64,000 bases of DNA from Fennellomyces sp. T-0311 (taxonomy: Eukaryota; Mucoromycota; Mucoromycetes; Mucorales; Lichtheimiaceae), in contig JALLLT010000058.1 of NCBI GenBank assembly GCA_025266875.1, positions 62,001 to 126,000 of the forward strand, given 5' to 3'. The notes beneath the pieces are model-generated. The model did not search any database. It was not told the origin of the DNA and saw only the letters and a list, made by a program, of their open reading frames with translations. Made by a program: the position numbers and the translations under genes. Shown piece after piece: positions 10,363 through 23,136 of this stretch (within the stretch, counting starts at the first letter, position 1; each line of letters begins with the position of its first letter).

Positions 10363-13300
10363 TTATTCTGGTTGGGAAGAGTTTGTAGTGAGGGGGGTTG
10401 TGGCCTTGTCGTTGGAAACCGGGTCCTGCTCCGGTTCAGCTTCGGCCGCCGGCTCTTTGTTGGTCTCGTCAACGGCCGCCTGCCCGGCTTTGGGTGCGCC
10501 GTCCTCGCCCTTCTTGCCAGACAGAAGCGCCTCCGCCTCCTTCTCGGCCGCTGTCCTGTCGTCAATGTCGCGGCTCCAGCCCTTGTCCGACTCCAGCCAG
10601 CTGCGCCATTTGGAGTGCTTGGCTGAATCCTCGGACACCACTGCCCGCCGCTTCCGTATGTATGTGTCTTCCGTATCGATGATGTAAAACATGTGGTATG
10701 ATTCCTTGCTGATCTTGTACTGCATGCCCGGATAAACATTGGCGTCCTCGTCTTCCCTTTTGCGCTTTCCGGTAACGTTTCTACAGCAGCACGCATGAGC
10801 CTTGTTGTCCAAACAACCACCCGACCCGCTGCTTACCGTTTTAAAAACTGCTGTTTGAGGCTCTCTTGATCTATTCCGCTCGTAGGCACGTTGAAGTCGG
10901 CAAAGTCGGTGATGTAGTCGTTGTATGCAATTCGTGCATCGGTCTCCAAGGGATAGTCCTCCTGGTCAAGCAATTGGATGGACAATATCCGTGTACCGGT
11001 GTCCTATGTGTCCGCGCATGAGCAACGCAAACCTCTCGCAACCACTTGCTGCACTTACAAAGACAATGCCGTAAATGTTATGTGCAGGCCCAATCACATC
11101 CTGCTCTGCCCGAAGTTTGTATGTGGCAAGCTGTTGCGCATCTGGGGGATGTTCAAGGTTTCTGTAGGTTCGGAAGAGTTCGATTAATTGTCGGGACCGT
11201 AAGTCGGTCATGATGTGGTGCATCTGTACCCAGAATAAGTATCGCTCCGCTTGCTGACTCCATCCATGAAGACTTACATGACGAGTTAAAAGCAGAATGA
11301 GCTTGTCGATTGTGAACATGATATATGCCTTGGAACCAAAGATGTAGCGAGAACACTCTTCAAACGTGGGCTGGTCAACCGATCCATCAAAGAAAAGGTC
11401 GATGAGATCCAGCAGCGCATAGTAGTATCCGTGGCTAAAGTCCATTTCCACACCTATCGTTTCAAATACTTAGTGACCCAGCTGATTAGAGTGTCATCCG
11501 ACATACCGTGGATGTTGGTGCCGTCAACCTCCAGGTCCAGGGCTGCTTTGTTGCTTCGTTTGGTGCTCTCCGGGTTCTTGCGATACGCAGCATCGGCCAA
11601 CTTCATCTTCTGAAGGCGGGTATATACCAGCTAGCAGCAAGTTAGTCGCCCATTCTCGCGTGAACTTTTTTTTTACAAAGACTTACTTGGAATAGGCGAA
11701 CGAAGCAGTAAAATGTGTCGTTTCCAAAGAACGTAATGACTGGTGGTTTGGCTTTGCCTTCGTCTAATGGGTCGTTGTCGACAGGTTCTTCGGGTGGCGG
11801 TGATGGTCCTCCTCCTGCCGATCCACCAGGATTTGTGCTATCCTGATCACTTGTCGAAGGAACAGCAGCAGGTTCTCTCTGTTTTTCCGCATTGCTTGAA
11901 GATGACCGCAGTGACCGTCGATGGATACCTTCAACCATACCAACGTCTCCATCCGAGTCGTAAGACGGCACCACCCGTTCGTCGTCACCGCCTTCATCAT
12001 CTGCCTCCGCCATCATCTCATCGTCATCGCCATTATCCTGTCCACGGCCTTTGGGGAATATGGTGCTTGGCGAAATATCCAGCACGTCAAACATGGCCGG
12101 CACAAACGTCTCCAGCACCGACCGCAATCCATCGCATTCTTCCTGGCTGTAGATCTCTTGACGTTCCAAGAACGAAACGATCAATCGAGTCACGTCCTTG
12201 AACGTAGGTTGGTCTTTGAATGAGAATGAAAACTGCGGAGGCAAGCGGCTGCCACCATCAGGCACCACCATGGGTCGTCCCTTCAAAAACAGACGTTTCT
12301 CGGGTTGCATGCTGCGGATATTTTCGATTTCACCAAGCAGCTCCTTGGATCCCATGGCTTTTTTATCGCTGCTCTTGAACGTCACTCCCTGGTAATCCAG
12401 TGCCTTGTAGTAGTTCTTTGTCTCCACTTCTCGCCATATCTTGTTCCATTCACGCTACATTGCCGGCTTAGTACATGGAGATCTCCCTCTTTGCTTCAAA
12501 TAGTGAGTACCTGTGCACGTTTCCATTCATCGTCCTTTTGCTTGAGGCGCTTCAGAAGCAACGGTACAGTTTGTACTGGATTGTTGTGCACGAGCTCGAT
12601 GATTTCGACCCCTCGCTCGTTGCCGTAGATCTTTTTGATGATGTGTTGGTAGATTGCCTTGGATGGACCGCCCAGACCCGGTGGTAAGCGAAACGACGTC
12701 TTTTCATCAAGACTCATCACCGAGATCTTTTTGGACACGGGCTCAAGCAGCGCAATGGTGTTGAGGTTGGCTTCGATGCTCAGATCATAGTCGTATCTGC
12801 AATATTCGCTTAGTAACAGCCAAACGCGCTATCCTTTTCCAGTTCACCTTTCTTCCTCGACACGATGAAGTGCCTCTTCATAGGTGTTCTTCTTGGAGGT
12901 CACAAACTCGCTATCCTCGCTGGCCCAACGCGGATGTGACACGTACTCATCGTTCAAGACCTCTCGACATAGAGTGTCACGGCCAGAACACGCTTGTTCC
13001 TGCCACTGATATTCACAAGAAATCAGCCTCCAGCTCCTCCTCGGCTCTTTGCAGCCCTTACCTCTTTGGGCACACGGCGGTAGCTGGGACCATACGATTC
13101 GCACTGCGTCAAGTCCAGCTTTTCCTTTGTCCGTGGCTCATTATCCAACAAGTCATCCTTAGTCTCGTAGCCTACGAGTTGCTTGAACCAATCAAATAGC
13201 TCCCGGTTGCCGCCAATGAAGCTTTCAACGCGCGCAACAAGAAGGTTCTGGTCCAGAATCTGCTGGCTGAAGAGATTCAGCAGCTTCAAAAACGCTCGAT

Positions 13301-15161
13301 AGGTGGCCTTGTTGCCAATATACTTTTTGACGCGTTCAAAGAACTCGGCTTCTTCGGCAGACACCGTTGCGCGCGTGGGTTGCAGATCATCATCGGTGTC
13401 GATACCACCGCGGACATTCGACATCTTTTTTGTTATATTGTAAGCTTGATTGCCACCTTCTTTTTACTTCCAGTCATAAAACGCTCGCTTTACCTTTGTC
13501 ACGCCTGTAGCACTCATACGCTTCTTTCGCGTGCCGCCGGAAGGCAAACTGGGGATCATCAAACCGCGCTTTCCCACTAGCCATTGAAGAATGAGTCTCT
13601 CGGTTAATCAGGACTATGTATTCTTTTGCAATCACCTTGTGTGCTACCAAATAACGCCGCCATGCCGCCACCGGCACCAGAGGCCTCGGGCAAGAACTGC
13701 TTGAATTCGTCCAAAAGATCATGCGCGCCATTGAACAAGGTTTGCACTTGAGCATACACCTCTTGGATCGGCTTCTGCTCCTTTTGATACGTCTGCAGGA
13801 TCTCCAAGAACTGCTTGTACGTCTCGGGATCCGTCGCGAACCGGTTCTAGTGTCTCCCAAGTTTAGCATGCCAATGCACAGGCAATCTGCCCACTTTTTA
13901 CCTTGATTTTGTTCACATAGTTTATGGCATGGTTGAACTCGACAGGAGCTTTTCGGTTGGATGTGGAATCATCGTGGCTGGACGGCGGAGGAGTGTGATG
14001 ATGAGCATAGGGAGGTGGCTGTGGCAGGGTTGGCTCTCGTGCTGTGTATCCGCTGGTAAGCACACTTTGTTGCTGCGGTTGGTGCGTGTAGGGCTGATAG
14101 TAACGCGCTTCGCCGGTCGCCGATCCAAGATTCAGCGGCTCATTTTCCGTTGTTATGGTTGTGCCTGTGGGCGTTGTCACTTTGATCACATTGCGCGATC
14201 GATCGTCCACGGTACACTCGATTCGGTAGCCAGGCGGCAGGAATGTGTTGAAGCCCGATATTAACGTTGGGTGACCACGGAACAGTGAAGAGACGCGTTC
14301 AATCACGCCTGGTGTGTCGATCCTACCGCATGAACCAGTCAGCACTCACCTCTCTTTCTCTCTCCACACTCATGGACACAGGACTTACGCTTGACTCTTG
14401 AAATCCTTCATGATATCCAGGAATTTGTTGTAGATCTCTGGCTGTTCCGCAAACTGGATTTTGACTTGGTCCAAATACGTCAAAGCATCCTTGACATTGA
14501 GCGGCCGATAGCCATTCGCTTGGGCCGACGACGTGCGCTGAGGAGATGGTGGTGGGGATGAGCGGATATCCGACATGGGCTCCTGCTCTTGCACGGCTTG
14601 AGCAGGAGACGACGGTGTAAACGCCGGACTTATTGATGATGTGGAGGGCAGTAGCGGAGGAGCCGGACTCACAGGACTCGAATGTTGAGGAGCAGGACTT
14701 GCTTGCTTTGGTCCCTCCACAGGCTGTTGAGTTGCATTTCTCACGGGACTTGCAGTTCGTGACGGATTGTCGAGTGGATGTCGCGGTGGTGTACTTGGAG
14801 AATGAGGCGATGTTAGCTTTGCTGCCCCTGAAGGACTATTGACCGCATTCAATGCTGGTGCTGGCGATGGCGACGACACGTTGCCCTGTTGTTGTTGTTG
14901 TTGCTGTGCCTCCGCTTTCCCATTGTTGTCAGTTCCTGCGGATGTCTGAGCTGCCGTTTCGATGGGACCGTGATTTGGATTGCCACTGCTGGTCAATTCG
15001 TCGGACGTTTCGCCGCTGAGTGCAATGGGTGTCGAACTATTGTGGTCAGAGGAAGGATTAGTAAACAGAATGCACTGTTTGTTGTCTGTCCCAAGAAAAC
15101 ATCTACATTTTATACCTTGTGGTGGGTGATGCAGAGGCTGCAAATGACGCTTCTCCTGACA
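10363..15161 (-). CDS. SIN3: Transcriptional corepressor SIN3
   Basis: A gene of at least ten exons encodes roughly 1,300-1,400 residues, from the ATG at 15161 (exon 1 15116-15161, [16 protein letters not shown]) to the TAA at 10363. Three paired amphipathic helix domains are visible: PAH1 ([20 protein letters not shown]), PAH2 ([20 protein letters not shown]) and PAH3 ([20 protein letters not shown]). The histone deacetylase interaction region follows ([36 protein letters not shown]-type helices around [19 protein letters not shown]), then an acidic linker and the Sin3 C-terminal domain ([20 protein letters not shown]). The N-terminal linker is rich in Pro, Ser and Gln. SIN3 is the scaffold of Rpd3-type deacetylase complexes in the nucleus, recruiting repressors through PAH domains. 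An Sds3-like partner subunit lies about 6 kb away. Confidence 0.93.
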
Positions 15162-15627
15162 TTGTTGGTAAAGTCCAATGAAGAACCGTATTCAAAACGC
15201 TTTATCGGACAAAAATATTATGACACGTCCACCAGCTTGAATGTAGCGCGGAAGATCAGGTTTGAAAAGGAATCGGGTTTAAAAATGACTGGGAAAGGGA
15301 GCGGCGCGTTTGCTTGTCGTCTTTATTCCCATAAACCATATTCTCCGCTTGTTCTGCTCCCGCTTTTCATCGTCCGGCGCAATGAGGCATGACTGCTAAT
15401 GTTGCTGCTTTGCGTTGCCATGGTTTGCCATGCACGCACTTTAGCTGCACTGAGAGGCGTTCGGGAAAAAACAACATTTATATAAATATGACTTTATGGA
15501 GAAAAGAGAGAAAGAGAGAATGCTATGATAAACTTTTTGTTCGGCTTAGTTGTATGTATCGTTCTTTAATGATCTGCGAGAAAGAGAATAGCGTCAGCAA
15601 ACTGAAATCTCCTTCGTGTGCGTATAT

Positions 15628-16906
15628 TTACCCCTCAATATCAGCAACGACCATCTCAGTAACGAGTTCATCGTACGAGACCTTGCGCTTCCAGCCAAGC
15701 AACTTGTTAGCCTTGGCAGGATCACCCAGCAACAGCTCGACTTCGGCAGGACGGAAGTACTTGGGATCGATCCGTACGCGCACCTTGCCAGTCTCTGCAT
15801 CCTTGCCAATCTCGTTGACACCTTCACCTTCCCAGACAATCTTGCGGCCAGTGACAGCGAAAGCCTTCTCGACGAAGCTGCGGACAGTGTGGGTCTCACC
15901 GGTGGCCAAGACGAAATCTTCAGGCTTGTCCTGCTGCAACATCAGCCACATACCCTCAACGTAATCGCGGGCGTGACCCCAATCACGCTTAGCATCAATG
16001 TTGCCAAGGTAAAGACAATCTTGACGACCCAAGTGAATATCGGCAACGGCGCGCGAGATCTTACGAGTGACAAACGTACGGCCACGGCGGGGCGATTCGT
16101 GGTTGAACAAGATACCATTGCATGCATACATGTCATATGATTCACGGTAGTTGACGGTGATCCAGTAACCGTACAGCTTAGCAACACCATAAGGCGAACG
16201 AGGGTAGAAAGGCGTGGTTTCCTTCTGAGGAGTCTCAACAACCTTACCGTACAATTCGGATGTCGAGGCTTGGTAGAAACGGACACGGTCGGTCAAACCG
16301 CAGGTACGGATGGCGTCCAACAAACGCAAAGTGCCAAGGGCATCCACATCACCGGTGTATTCCGACATGTCGAAAGAGACCTTCACATGTGATTGAGCAG
16401 CCAAGTTGTACACTTCAGTGGGCTGGATCTGTGCAATGATGTGCACCAGGCACGTGGAGTCTGTCAAATCACCATAGTGAAGGAAGAACTTGACATCTAA
16501 TAACCGCTTTAGTATTGTTTTTCACCCTTTCTCTCTCTCACACACTACCTTGATCATGTCGATCCTTGTAAATATGTTCGATTCTGCCAGTGTTGAACGA
16601 AGAGGAGCGACGAATGATACCATGAACCTCGTAACCCTTGTCAAGTAAAAACTCGGTCAAGTAGGAACCGTCTTGGCCAGTAACACCTAGTAACCATGGA
16701 AACCAAGTCAGCTTTTATTTTGTCATCGAGATGATGAGAGTTTTCTCTTGTTCATCTGACAGCTACAAGCCCGAAATACAACGCGGCTTCGCGCCATTCT
16801 TCTGTTACTTACCAGTAATAAGAGCAACCTTGCGCGCACGGTATTCTTCCAAGGTCATGGATGTGCTCCGGGAAATTGTTACGTCGGCAAGGACACTTTC
16901 GGACAT
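15628..16906 (-). CDS. GMD: GDP-mannose 4,6-dehydratase
   Basis: Three exons (16813-16906, 16549-16686, 15628-16496) encode 366 residues, the usual length of the family. The Rossmann nucleotide-binding glycine motif is assembled across the first intron (ALITG + [14 protein letters not shown]). The extended short-chain dehydrogenase signature follows: [20 protein letters not shown], the catalytic Thr/Ser-Glu of [11 protein letters not shown], the YxxxK of [13 protein letters not shown], and then [16 protein letters not shown] and [20 protein letters not shown]. The enzyme uses NADP to convert GDP-D-mannose to GDP-4-keto-6-deoxy-D-mannose, the first step to GDP-L-fucose for fucosylated surface glycans. 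The second enzyme of the pathway (GDP-L-fucose synthase) is not in the window. The coding sequence is unusually rich in GT/AC-biased codons compared with its neighbours, suggesting high expression. Confidence 0.96.
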
Positions 16907-17994
16907 GTTTGAAGAATGGAAAAGAATGAATGAAGAGAAGAGTAGAGTTCTGCACAGCCGGGATAAAAAAATATGATCCACTTGGATCCCCGCAATCGAC
17001 GATCCGTGAATTGCTATAAGAGATCATATTAAGCAGCCTACTTGTTGCTTCTCTTGAAACAAACCGAGTGACTTACCTACTGCGCTTCCACTCCCTTTTC
17101 CTATTATTATTAAATATCCAGTTAATATATTATCTGGAGATTAAAGCTAGCGTTGGACTGATTTCGTGAGACCTGCACGTCGCTAGTGCAACCCCTGAAT
17201 GCCGAGATTGCTTTCTTGAATTTGATCCGCTACGCCCTCAAATCGCCTGGGTGGCGTCGAGTACTCTCACGTTTGCAGATATATTTCTGCATACTACTCG
17301 CTTACGTATCTTTTGTGAATTTATATTATAAACCTTATGTCCAGAACGTTTTTGATGCTAACGACGGTTATGGTGCACTGAGAAGGGCTGACTAAGTGCT
17401 GCTTGCATTATCTGAAAATCATGAAACAAGAGTGGTTGCCGTTGTGCATAAACCGTATTTTTTAAACTGGACACAACGAAAAGCAGCTACCCGTCAATGA
17501 AAAACGATAAAGAGGAATAACCAAGGCGAAAAGCAGAGCAATGTATCGAACAGCCATTTTACTCGAACATATTGTGGGACTTACAGATATAAAAAGTAGC
17601 CTCCATTCACTATACTAACACTGCTACTTTTTACCGTTTGGGCCATTGGTCCATCTCACATACATTCTTCACTTGATTTGTCAGTGATTTCATCGTCGTG
17701 AGGGTTGACAACCCGGGGACCCTTTTTGAACGTAGAATTGTCCTTAATCTTGAGCTTCTCCGGGATCTTGCAAAGTGGTATGTTCATCGATTGCGCTTGT
17801 TCCACTTGCTTATCCCAACTGTCCGGTTGACCATATCTTTCACATATGCTCCCCTATTTGACGCTTGTTTCGAACTTTTTCGTGTACGTAGTTTGGAGCG
17901 ATGGTATTGACTTGTCTGCATTTCTTTAAAGCTCATCTTCGAGACCTTGTCTCCTCGTCAATCAGTTGTAGTCTCGTTGACAAATCAAATCATT
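16907..17994. other. Intergenic region upstream of the dehydratase gene
   Basis: No gene is supported. A TATTATTATT run lies near 17102-17112, and a few open frames under 75 codons have no recognisable motifs. Confidence 0.5.
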
Positions 17995-18565
17995 TTAAGC
18001 TTCGTATTTAGCACTCATGGTCCACGAAAAATCGCCTTGCGCACGCTTGTTGTATACTCGAGACATGTTGTCGTATGTATTATTTAAAGATCGATATGGC
18101 AGTTGTTGCTTTTGTTCAGTAGCTGTCCAATCCACAGGTGTACCTGCAAAATAACCCCATCCATCGGATTGGTCATCATTTCTGTTCTTTGGATCATTAC
18201 CGCAAACTTTCTCGATAAAGTTGGAATAATCACTTCTTTCATCAAATCTTGGACCGTCGCCATGGCCTTGTTGGAGATCACCAAGTTCCACCGTTTCGTA
18301 ACAGGTTTCGGATCCTCCTGCCTCATCCTCCAGTACATCAATCGCATGCTCATACGCCGTTCCCTGGTGCGTATACTCCCTCATTTAATCAATGATTGTT
18401 TCACGACTGATGAGCTCCCCTAATTCCTGCAACATGCGGTCAGCGAGAGGTGATCGCCCTAATTTGAATTCGCTTTCATGGCGTAGAAGAAGTATATTGA
18501 AGAGTATAAAAGAGATAAAGAGGCCGCATTGGCCACTTTGTTCTTGTGTTGCGCTTTGAACATGA
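17995..18565 (-). pseudogene. Open frame interrupted by a single stop, unrecognised
   Basis: One minus frame stays open from about 18565 to 17995 except for one TAA near 18383. The downstream part alone is a 129-codon ORF that begins MREYTHQGTAYEHAIDVLED and is acidic and Asn-rich, with GWGYFAGTPVDWTATEQ near its middle. The upstream part includes SPLADRMLQELGELISRETI. The even spread of charged and polar residues looks protein-like, but I recognise no family and see no splice sites that would remove the stop. It could be a gene with a recent nonsense change, a relic, or chance. Confidence 0.25.
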
Positions 18566-21500
18566 TGTCAATGTAAATATGACTCGTAGACACTAGTGAA
18601 TGTTACATATAGATAGTTTATATACCCTTCCAATAGTTGTACAACAAGTTTCACTTTTTGGTCTTTGTTAGGTGTATGAGTTTCGGTACCAGCACGAGAA
18701 CATCAGTATGCGAATACATTCTCGAAGTATATAAGTGTAGTAGAGAAAAGATATAATCCCAAGACAAGCGAATACTGACCTGGATTCACTTTTGACATCT
18801 ATATTGTGCTCTTTAGTATCCTGCCCATCGAAGATAACGTTATTATTCAAGGGACGGAAAGTAGCATATATCACATTGGTGAAAGAAAATTCGTATCTTA
18901 GAAGACCTAGGTTCAAATATATTTGTGCAATACCCGGACCAGTACATTTATCCGTAGAGAACTTGATTTGCACGAAGACTGGATACAGATGGCCAAGCTT
19001 TTCATCGGCACTTCATCTTCAATTGACCGATCTATTCGAATTCCTACAACAGCATCGGAGTGTGTTGAACGGAAAATCAATGGCCCATACTCCGTGCATC
19101 GGCATGAGTGCCGGTGCATGCACTTTGCACAGCTTCTTTGTTCGATTCTTGTTGAAACCCAACAGTAAATTTTTCAATATCAATTAAACGGGCCAACAAA
19201 TTAAGCGATGGCTTTAAGGGGTGGTACATTCCATTGTTTTTTGAGAAGCCTCCTAGTTCAAAAGTTATTACTTATTTCTGAGAGTTATTAGACCTGCTCT
19301 TGTAGGTAATAGGAACAAAACTTCCTAGACGACCAGATTCCTGATATGGCGATTCAACCGAATACGTAAAGATATATTTATGATCCGTAATTTGAAGTTA
19401 CGTTAACAGTATCATCACTTCATTAACAGCACCCGGTTTGCGCATGTATCTCTTGCTGAACGGGGCTTCTTTGCTGTCATACAGGACATATCACAGCAAC
19501 TCGGATAAAACGACTCCGAGATTCCACATTTTGGGTAGATCACCAGGTTGGAGATCTAGTAACCTCCACATAGCCCGGCACAAGTATACACTTTTGGCAG
19601 GTTATTCTGGAATGTAAATATAGCTGTCAGCAAATCACAAAGTCCAAAAAGTACGCAATATATCTTTGCCGACGTTTTCGAATTTGAATTTGAATTTGAA
19701 TTTGAGATCTTATCTTAACCATAGTGACACAATGGATCCTTCTGAAAGGGCCGGGTATACCGAGGATACATCAGTTATATGAGTCAAAATAGAAAAAAAT
19801 GTATTTCTGGTTCAAGTCAACTGAGACTCGCCATTAGTATTACAGCACATAGGTCACTTACATGGTTAATGATGACCAATGTCTTCCAGAATATAAAGCT
19901 ACATGTGATGAAAATTACACCATCTATGTACGATTTTGGAAAAGGAATAAGCTCAAACCATCAAATCGTAATGATGATTACTCCTTGTCATCAATCACTC
20001 CCTTGTCTACAGGTAATCGTATGTGGAAAGGGCAATGTAGATTACTGGTGTCGCGTGGGACAAAGTATGACACTACATATTCGCAGCAGTTTGATCATGC
20101 AGGAATTCGATTGATGACCATGAATTATAATGGGCTTTGTACATAATTCTTCTTTTGTAGCTCGACATTATTGTAAGTCTAAGCAAGCTGATATACTCTG
20201 TAGCTAAGGTTTGATTACTCATTGTACGACGAACCAGTCATCAAAAATGTGATGATGGTCTGATTGATCACTGTAACAGCGCAATTTACTGTGGGCATGA
20301 CTTTAAGCTTCCACGACATCTCAGTTTTCATTATCAAACTGTTTTCGCTCCCTCTCATTTTCGGGTAGACGGTATTATCCGAATTCCGTTTAGCTTGAAT
20401 TTTGCCAAGAAGTGAAACTATTCTTTTTCTCTCGTGCCAAGAAGCAAAGCAGACACCCGACTTAACGCGCGTATTGGTGCTTTCCAAAGGTACCGATTGT
20501 ATTGCCAAGACAAAGTTTTACCTTTTTGATTTGACAAGTCTTCCCTGAGACTGATTTCGCGGATGCGAAAAATAAGTGTAACATCGAAAATAAAATATTC
20601 CCGGAACTAGGTTTTTCCATGGGAACATGGATAGATCAAACAGCCAAGACAGACCCTTGTTTCCATAGCAACCTGGGTGCGCATGGATGATAAAGAGCCC
20701 CCACGTGGCACCCGATTATCGCAGCACTTTTTTGCAGCAAAAACTTTGATTCAGATAAGTGTGTTTAAAGTTGTTGCATCAAATGGAAAAAGAAAACCAC
20801 GTAGATCGTCTTCATAACAACTGATTCGTTCCCGTTTGTTAATTTTTGCCAAACCCAGTTGCGCGGTTGTGATTTCATAGGTGTGACACATATATGAAAA
20901 AAGGAAGGCATTTGCTTCACATTAGTTGAAATAATTAAAACCTTTAGGCATGCCGCGTTGAATATGGGTATATACCTTGAATTTTTTACCGCTCATGTGT
21001 TTGATGTTCGTTGCTGATCATGTGTTGCATGCCAACAATGAACAGTTCACAAATTTGGCTATCCCGTTGATTGGATGGGAACGTGGTACTGATGATACAC
21101 TTACACCTTCCCAAAATCATGTGTGTGTGCTATGAAAAAGTTGTACAAGATCAGGAGCCTTTATTACCTTGCTTGGGATAGGAAAAACGATGAAAGATCC
21201 GAAAAAGAGAAATTCACTAAAGTAAACATACAACGACATGGCCAGCATAACCCGCGGAACTATTATTGACGGGTGGTCTATCAAAAGCTTAATGAAAAAA
21301 AAGTGGGCAGGTAGATCAACTGACAAATAAATGCGAAAATCGGATATAATTTCAAGCTCTTTTCTCTTGATTCTGCTAGAATCCCCGTTATTCCAAAGTA
21401 ATAAACGCATATTTTTGAGCTATTACAACCTGCCAGTATTTGAACCAAGAGGGTATACAAATGCACGAACAGTTGCTGATATCATGATCTTGATCCAATT

Positions 21501-21956
21501 TACGGGTCGTGTATGGCCCATATTTTTAAAAAAGTAAAGCTCTGGTTTTCCTTTCGTGATCCACAACAACAGGTGATTCAGAAATGTCACAAACGAAGTT
21601 TCCTGCACGACCGACGGGCGAATCAATTTTTGGAAATTCTACTACGTATTTGCCAAACCGGGATATAGCTCAACGAGATAATAAACAGATATGTGCCATA
21701 ATGCGCATGACATTGCAGATATGCTCTCCTTCAAATTTTCTTTACGTCTTGTCATGGTGGCGTTTTTTTTCTCTCCTGCGCGCAATAACAAGCTGACCCG
21801 GGGAAAAGAGGGAAGGGGGAGTAAACGGGACTGTCGGACCCGATAGTATTATTGAACTGCTTTTTTTGTACGACCGGTCCTTTTGATTAGCCGGAACTGG
21901 GTTACTCGGTATGTTCATGCAAAGGAAATCGAACGGCTTATTATTTAAGCTGCTAC
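18566..21956. other. Gene-poor region with short fragments
   Basis: This AT-rich stretch has many short frames in both strands but none with a recognisable domain. Two small protein-like frames, 19862-20146 (+) and 20215-20508 (-), have no partners. On the minus strand at 21117-21466 two frames rich in hydrophobic residues meet at a run of eight T (plus-strand A at 21295-21302), suggesting a frameshifted membrane-protein relic. A CACGTG palindrome lies at 20702-20707. No RNA gene was found. Confidence 0.45.
19678..19705. repeat. GAATTT hexanucleotide microsatellite
   Basis: The hexamer GAATTT is repeated about four and a half times in tandem. It lies in intergenic DNA and has no evident function. 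Confidence 0.85.
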
Positions 21957-21964
21957 TATAAAAG
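21957..21964 (+). promoter_or_regulatory. TATA box of the cyclin gene
   Basis: TATAAAAG lies about 70 bp before the first ATG (22028) of the cyclin transcript and is followed by a pyrimidine-rich stretch, the layout of a fungal core promoter. Confidence 0.55.
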
Positions 21965-22027
21965 CAATCACACAACTTTCCCTTTTGCCTTCACTTTTAT
22001 TGTCCAAACACATTTTTACTTTACATT

Positions 22028-23136
22028 ATGAAGACCAGAGTGAAACTTTACACGCATCGAATTAAGAGTGCAGCAAACGGGCGATTATACGATGTATTCG
22101 AAATACGAACACCCTATACGACACCTCGATCCATTCAGCAGAATCAAAAAAGGACTGACGCTGCTGCTATCAGCCGGGCATTCGACATTGCCAGTACCAA
22201 GCAAGCATATGCACCAAGTTACAAAGAAGCATGCATGTTCTTGCGCGCCATCCAAGTAAATCGTCGTGAACGCCTCAGCCCACAGTGTCTCCGCAAGTGT
22301 CATTAAAAAAAACTTACGAGTTTGGAAAGCATGCAAAAAGCTAACTAGATATAATAGGTCACCTTGCAACGTTTGTCGTACAAGCATGGGAAGTCAACCC
22401 AACCGAAACAAAGGTGACAGAACTTGTGGACGTGATGAAGCACTTGCTCGACACGACTCGGATCGATACGGCTGACTTGGACGAAGCACTAAAACAGTCA
22501 TGCCGCAATCCTGCCGCTTTTCCGACTGTATGCCCAAGTGTAGCTTTACTGGTTGCCATGCGCTACATTGATCGCTTGAAAAAAGTAAGTATAAAAGATG
22601 GTTTCCAAATTCAACACAAATACTCACCTGCGCGAAAAAAAAAGAAATATAACAATATCCGCGGTGCCATGGGGTGCAGTCATCGATTGGTAGTGGTTGC
22701 ATACATGATGGCAACCAAATACATTCACGCCAACTTGCGATTGATTATTGATGTAACGGAGCCACGGCGGCGGTCATCCGTTGATACATTAGTATTTAGC
22801 CGACTTTCAACTGAGCGATCAACACTGAAAAAGTCACCGTCTCCCATGGTGTCTCCCCCAGCATCCCCCAAATCCGAGTCCGAGTGCGCCCAATCTCCCC
22901 CCGAACAACAGGCCACGTCAAAGAGCCAGCGTGCGCTGCGAGCTTTGCGCATGGAGATTGAATTTCTGCACTTTCTCAATTATGACCTGACTCTTTCTGA
23001 TCCCGTTGGTCTGGTGGAATGGGCCCACCGACTCACCCGGCCCGCCGAAGATCAAGAGCCGCCTGCTCCATACTATTCGTCAGCAGATGAAGGTGACGAT
23101 GAAATGGACAGTGACGATGCCTCATCGCTCGGATAA
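22028..23136 (+). CDS. Pcl/PHO80-type cyclin
   Basis: The cyclin core is clear: exon 22358-22584 (AWEVNPTETK, VTELVDVMKHLLDTTRID, CPSVALLVAMRYIDRLKK) continues after a 60-nt intron in exon 22645-23136 (KYNNIRGAMGCSHRLVVVAY, MMATKYIHANLRLIID, and MEIEFLHFLNYDLTLSDPVG). This arrangement, with a low-complexity Ser/Pro insertion between the cyclin helices and an acidic C-terminus, is that of the Pho80/Pcl family, which activates Pho85-type cyclin-dependent kinases. Members act in phosphate signalling, glycogen metabolism or morphogenesis; which applies here is unknown. The 5' end is uncertain. The ATG at 22028 opens a 92-codon frame, but joining it to the cyclin frame needs an intron phase I could not settle; a donor at about 22257 joined to 22358 works only for the frame beginning MHVLARHP. 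A TATA box lies 70 bp upstream of 22028. Confidence 0.8.

Noticed and set aside
9861..10820. A 319-codon minus frame spanning the F-box gene and the SIN3 3' end
   Set aside because: It overlaps two genes that are better supported, is Arg/Thr/Pro-rich without a domain, and crosses both stop codons in other frames.
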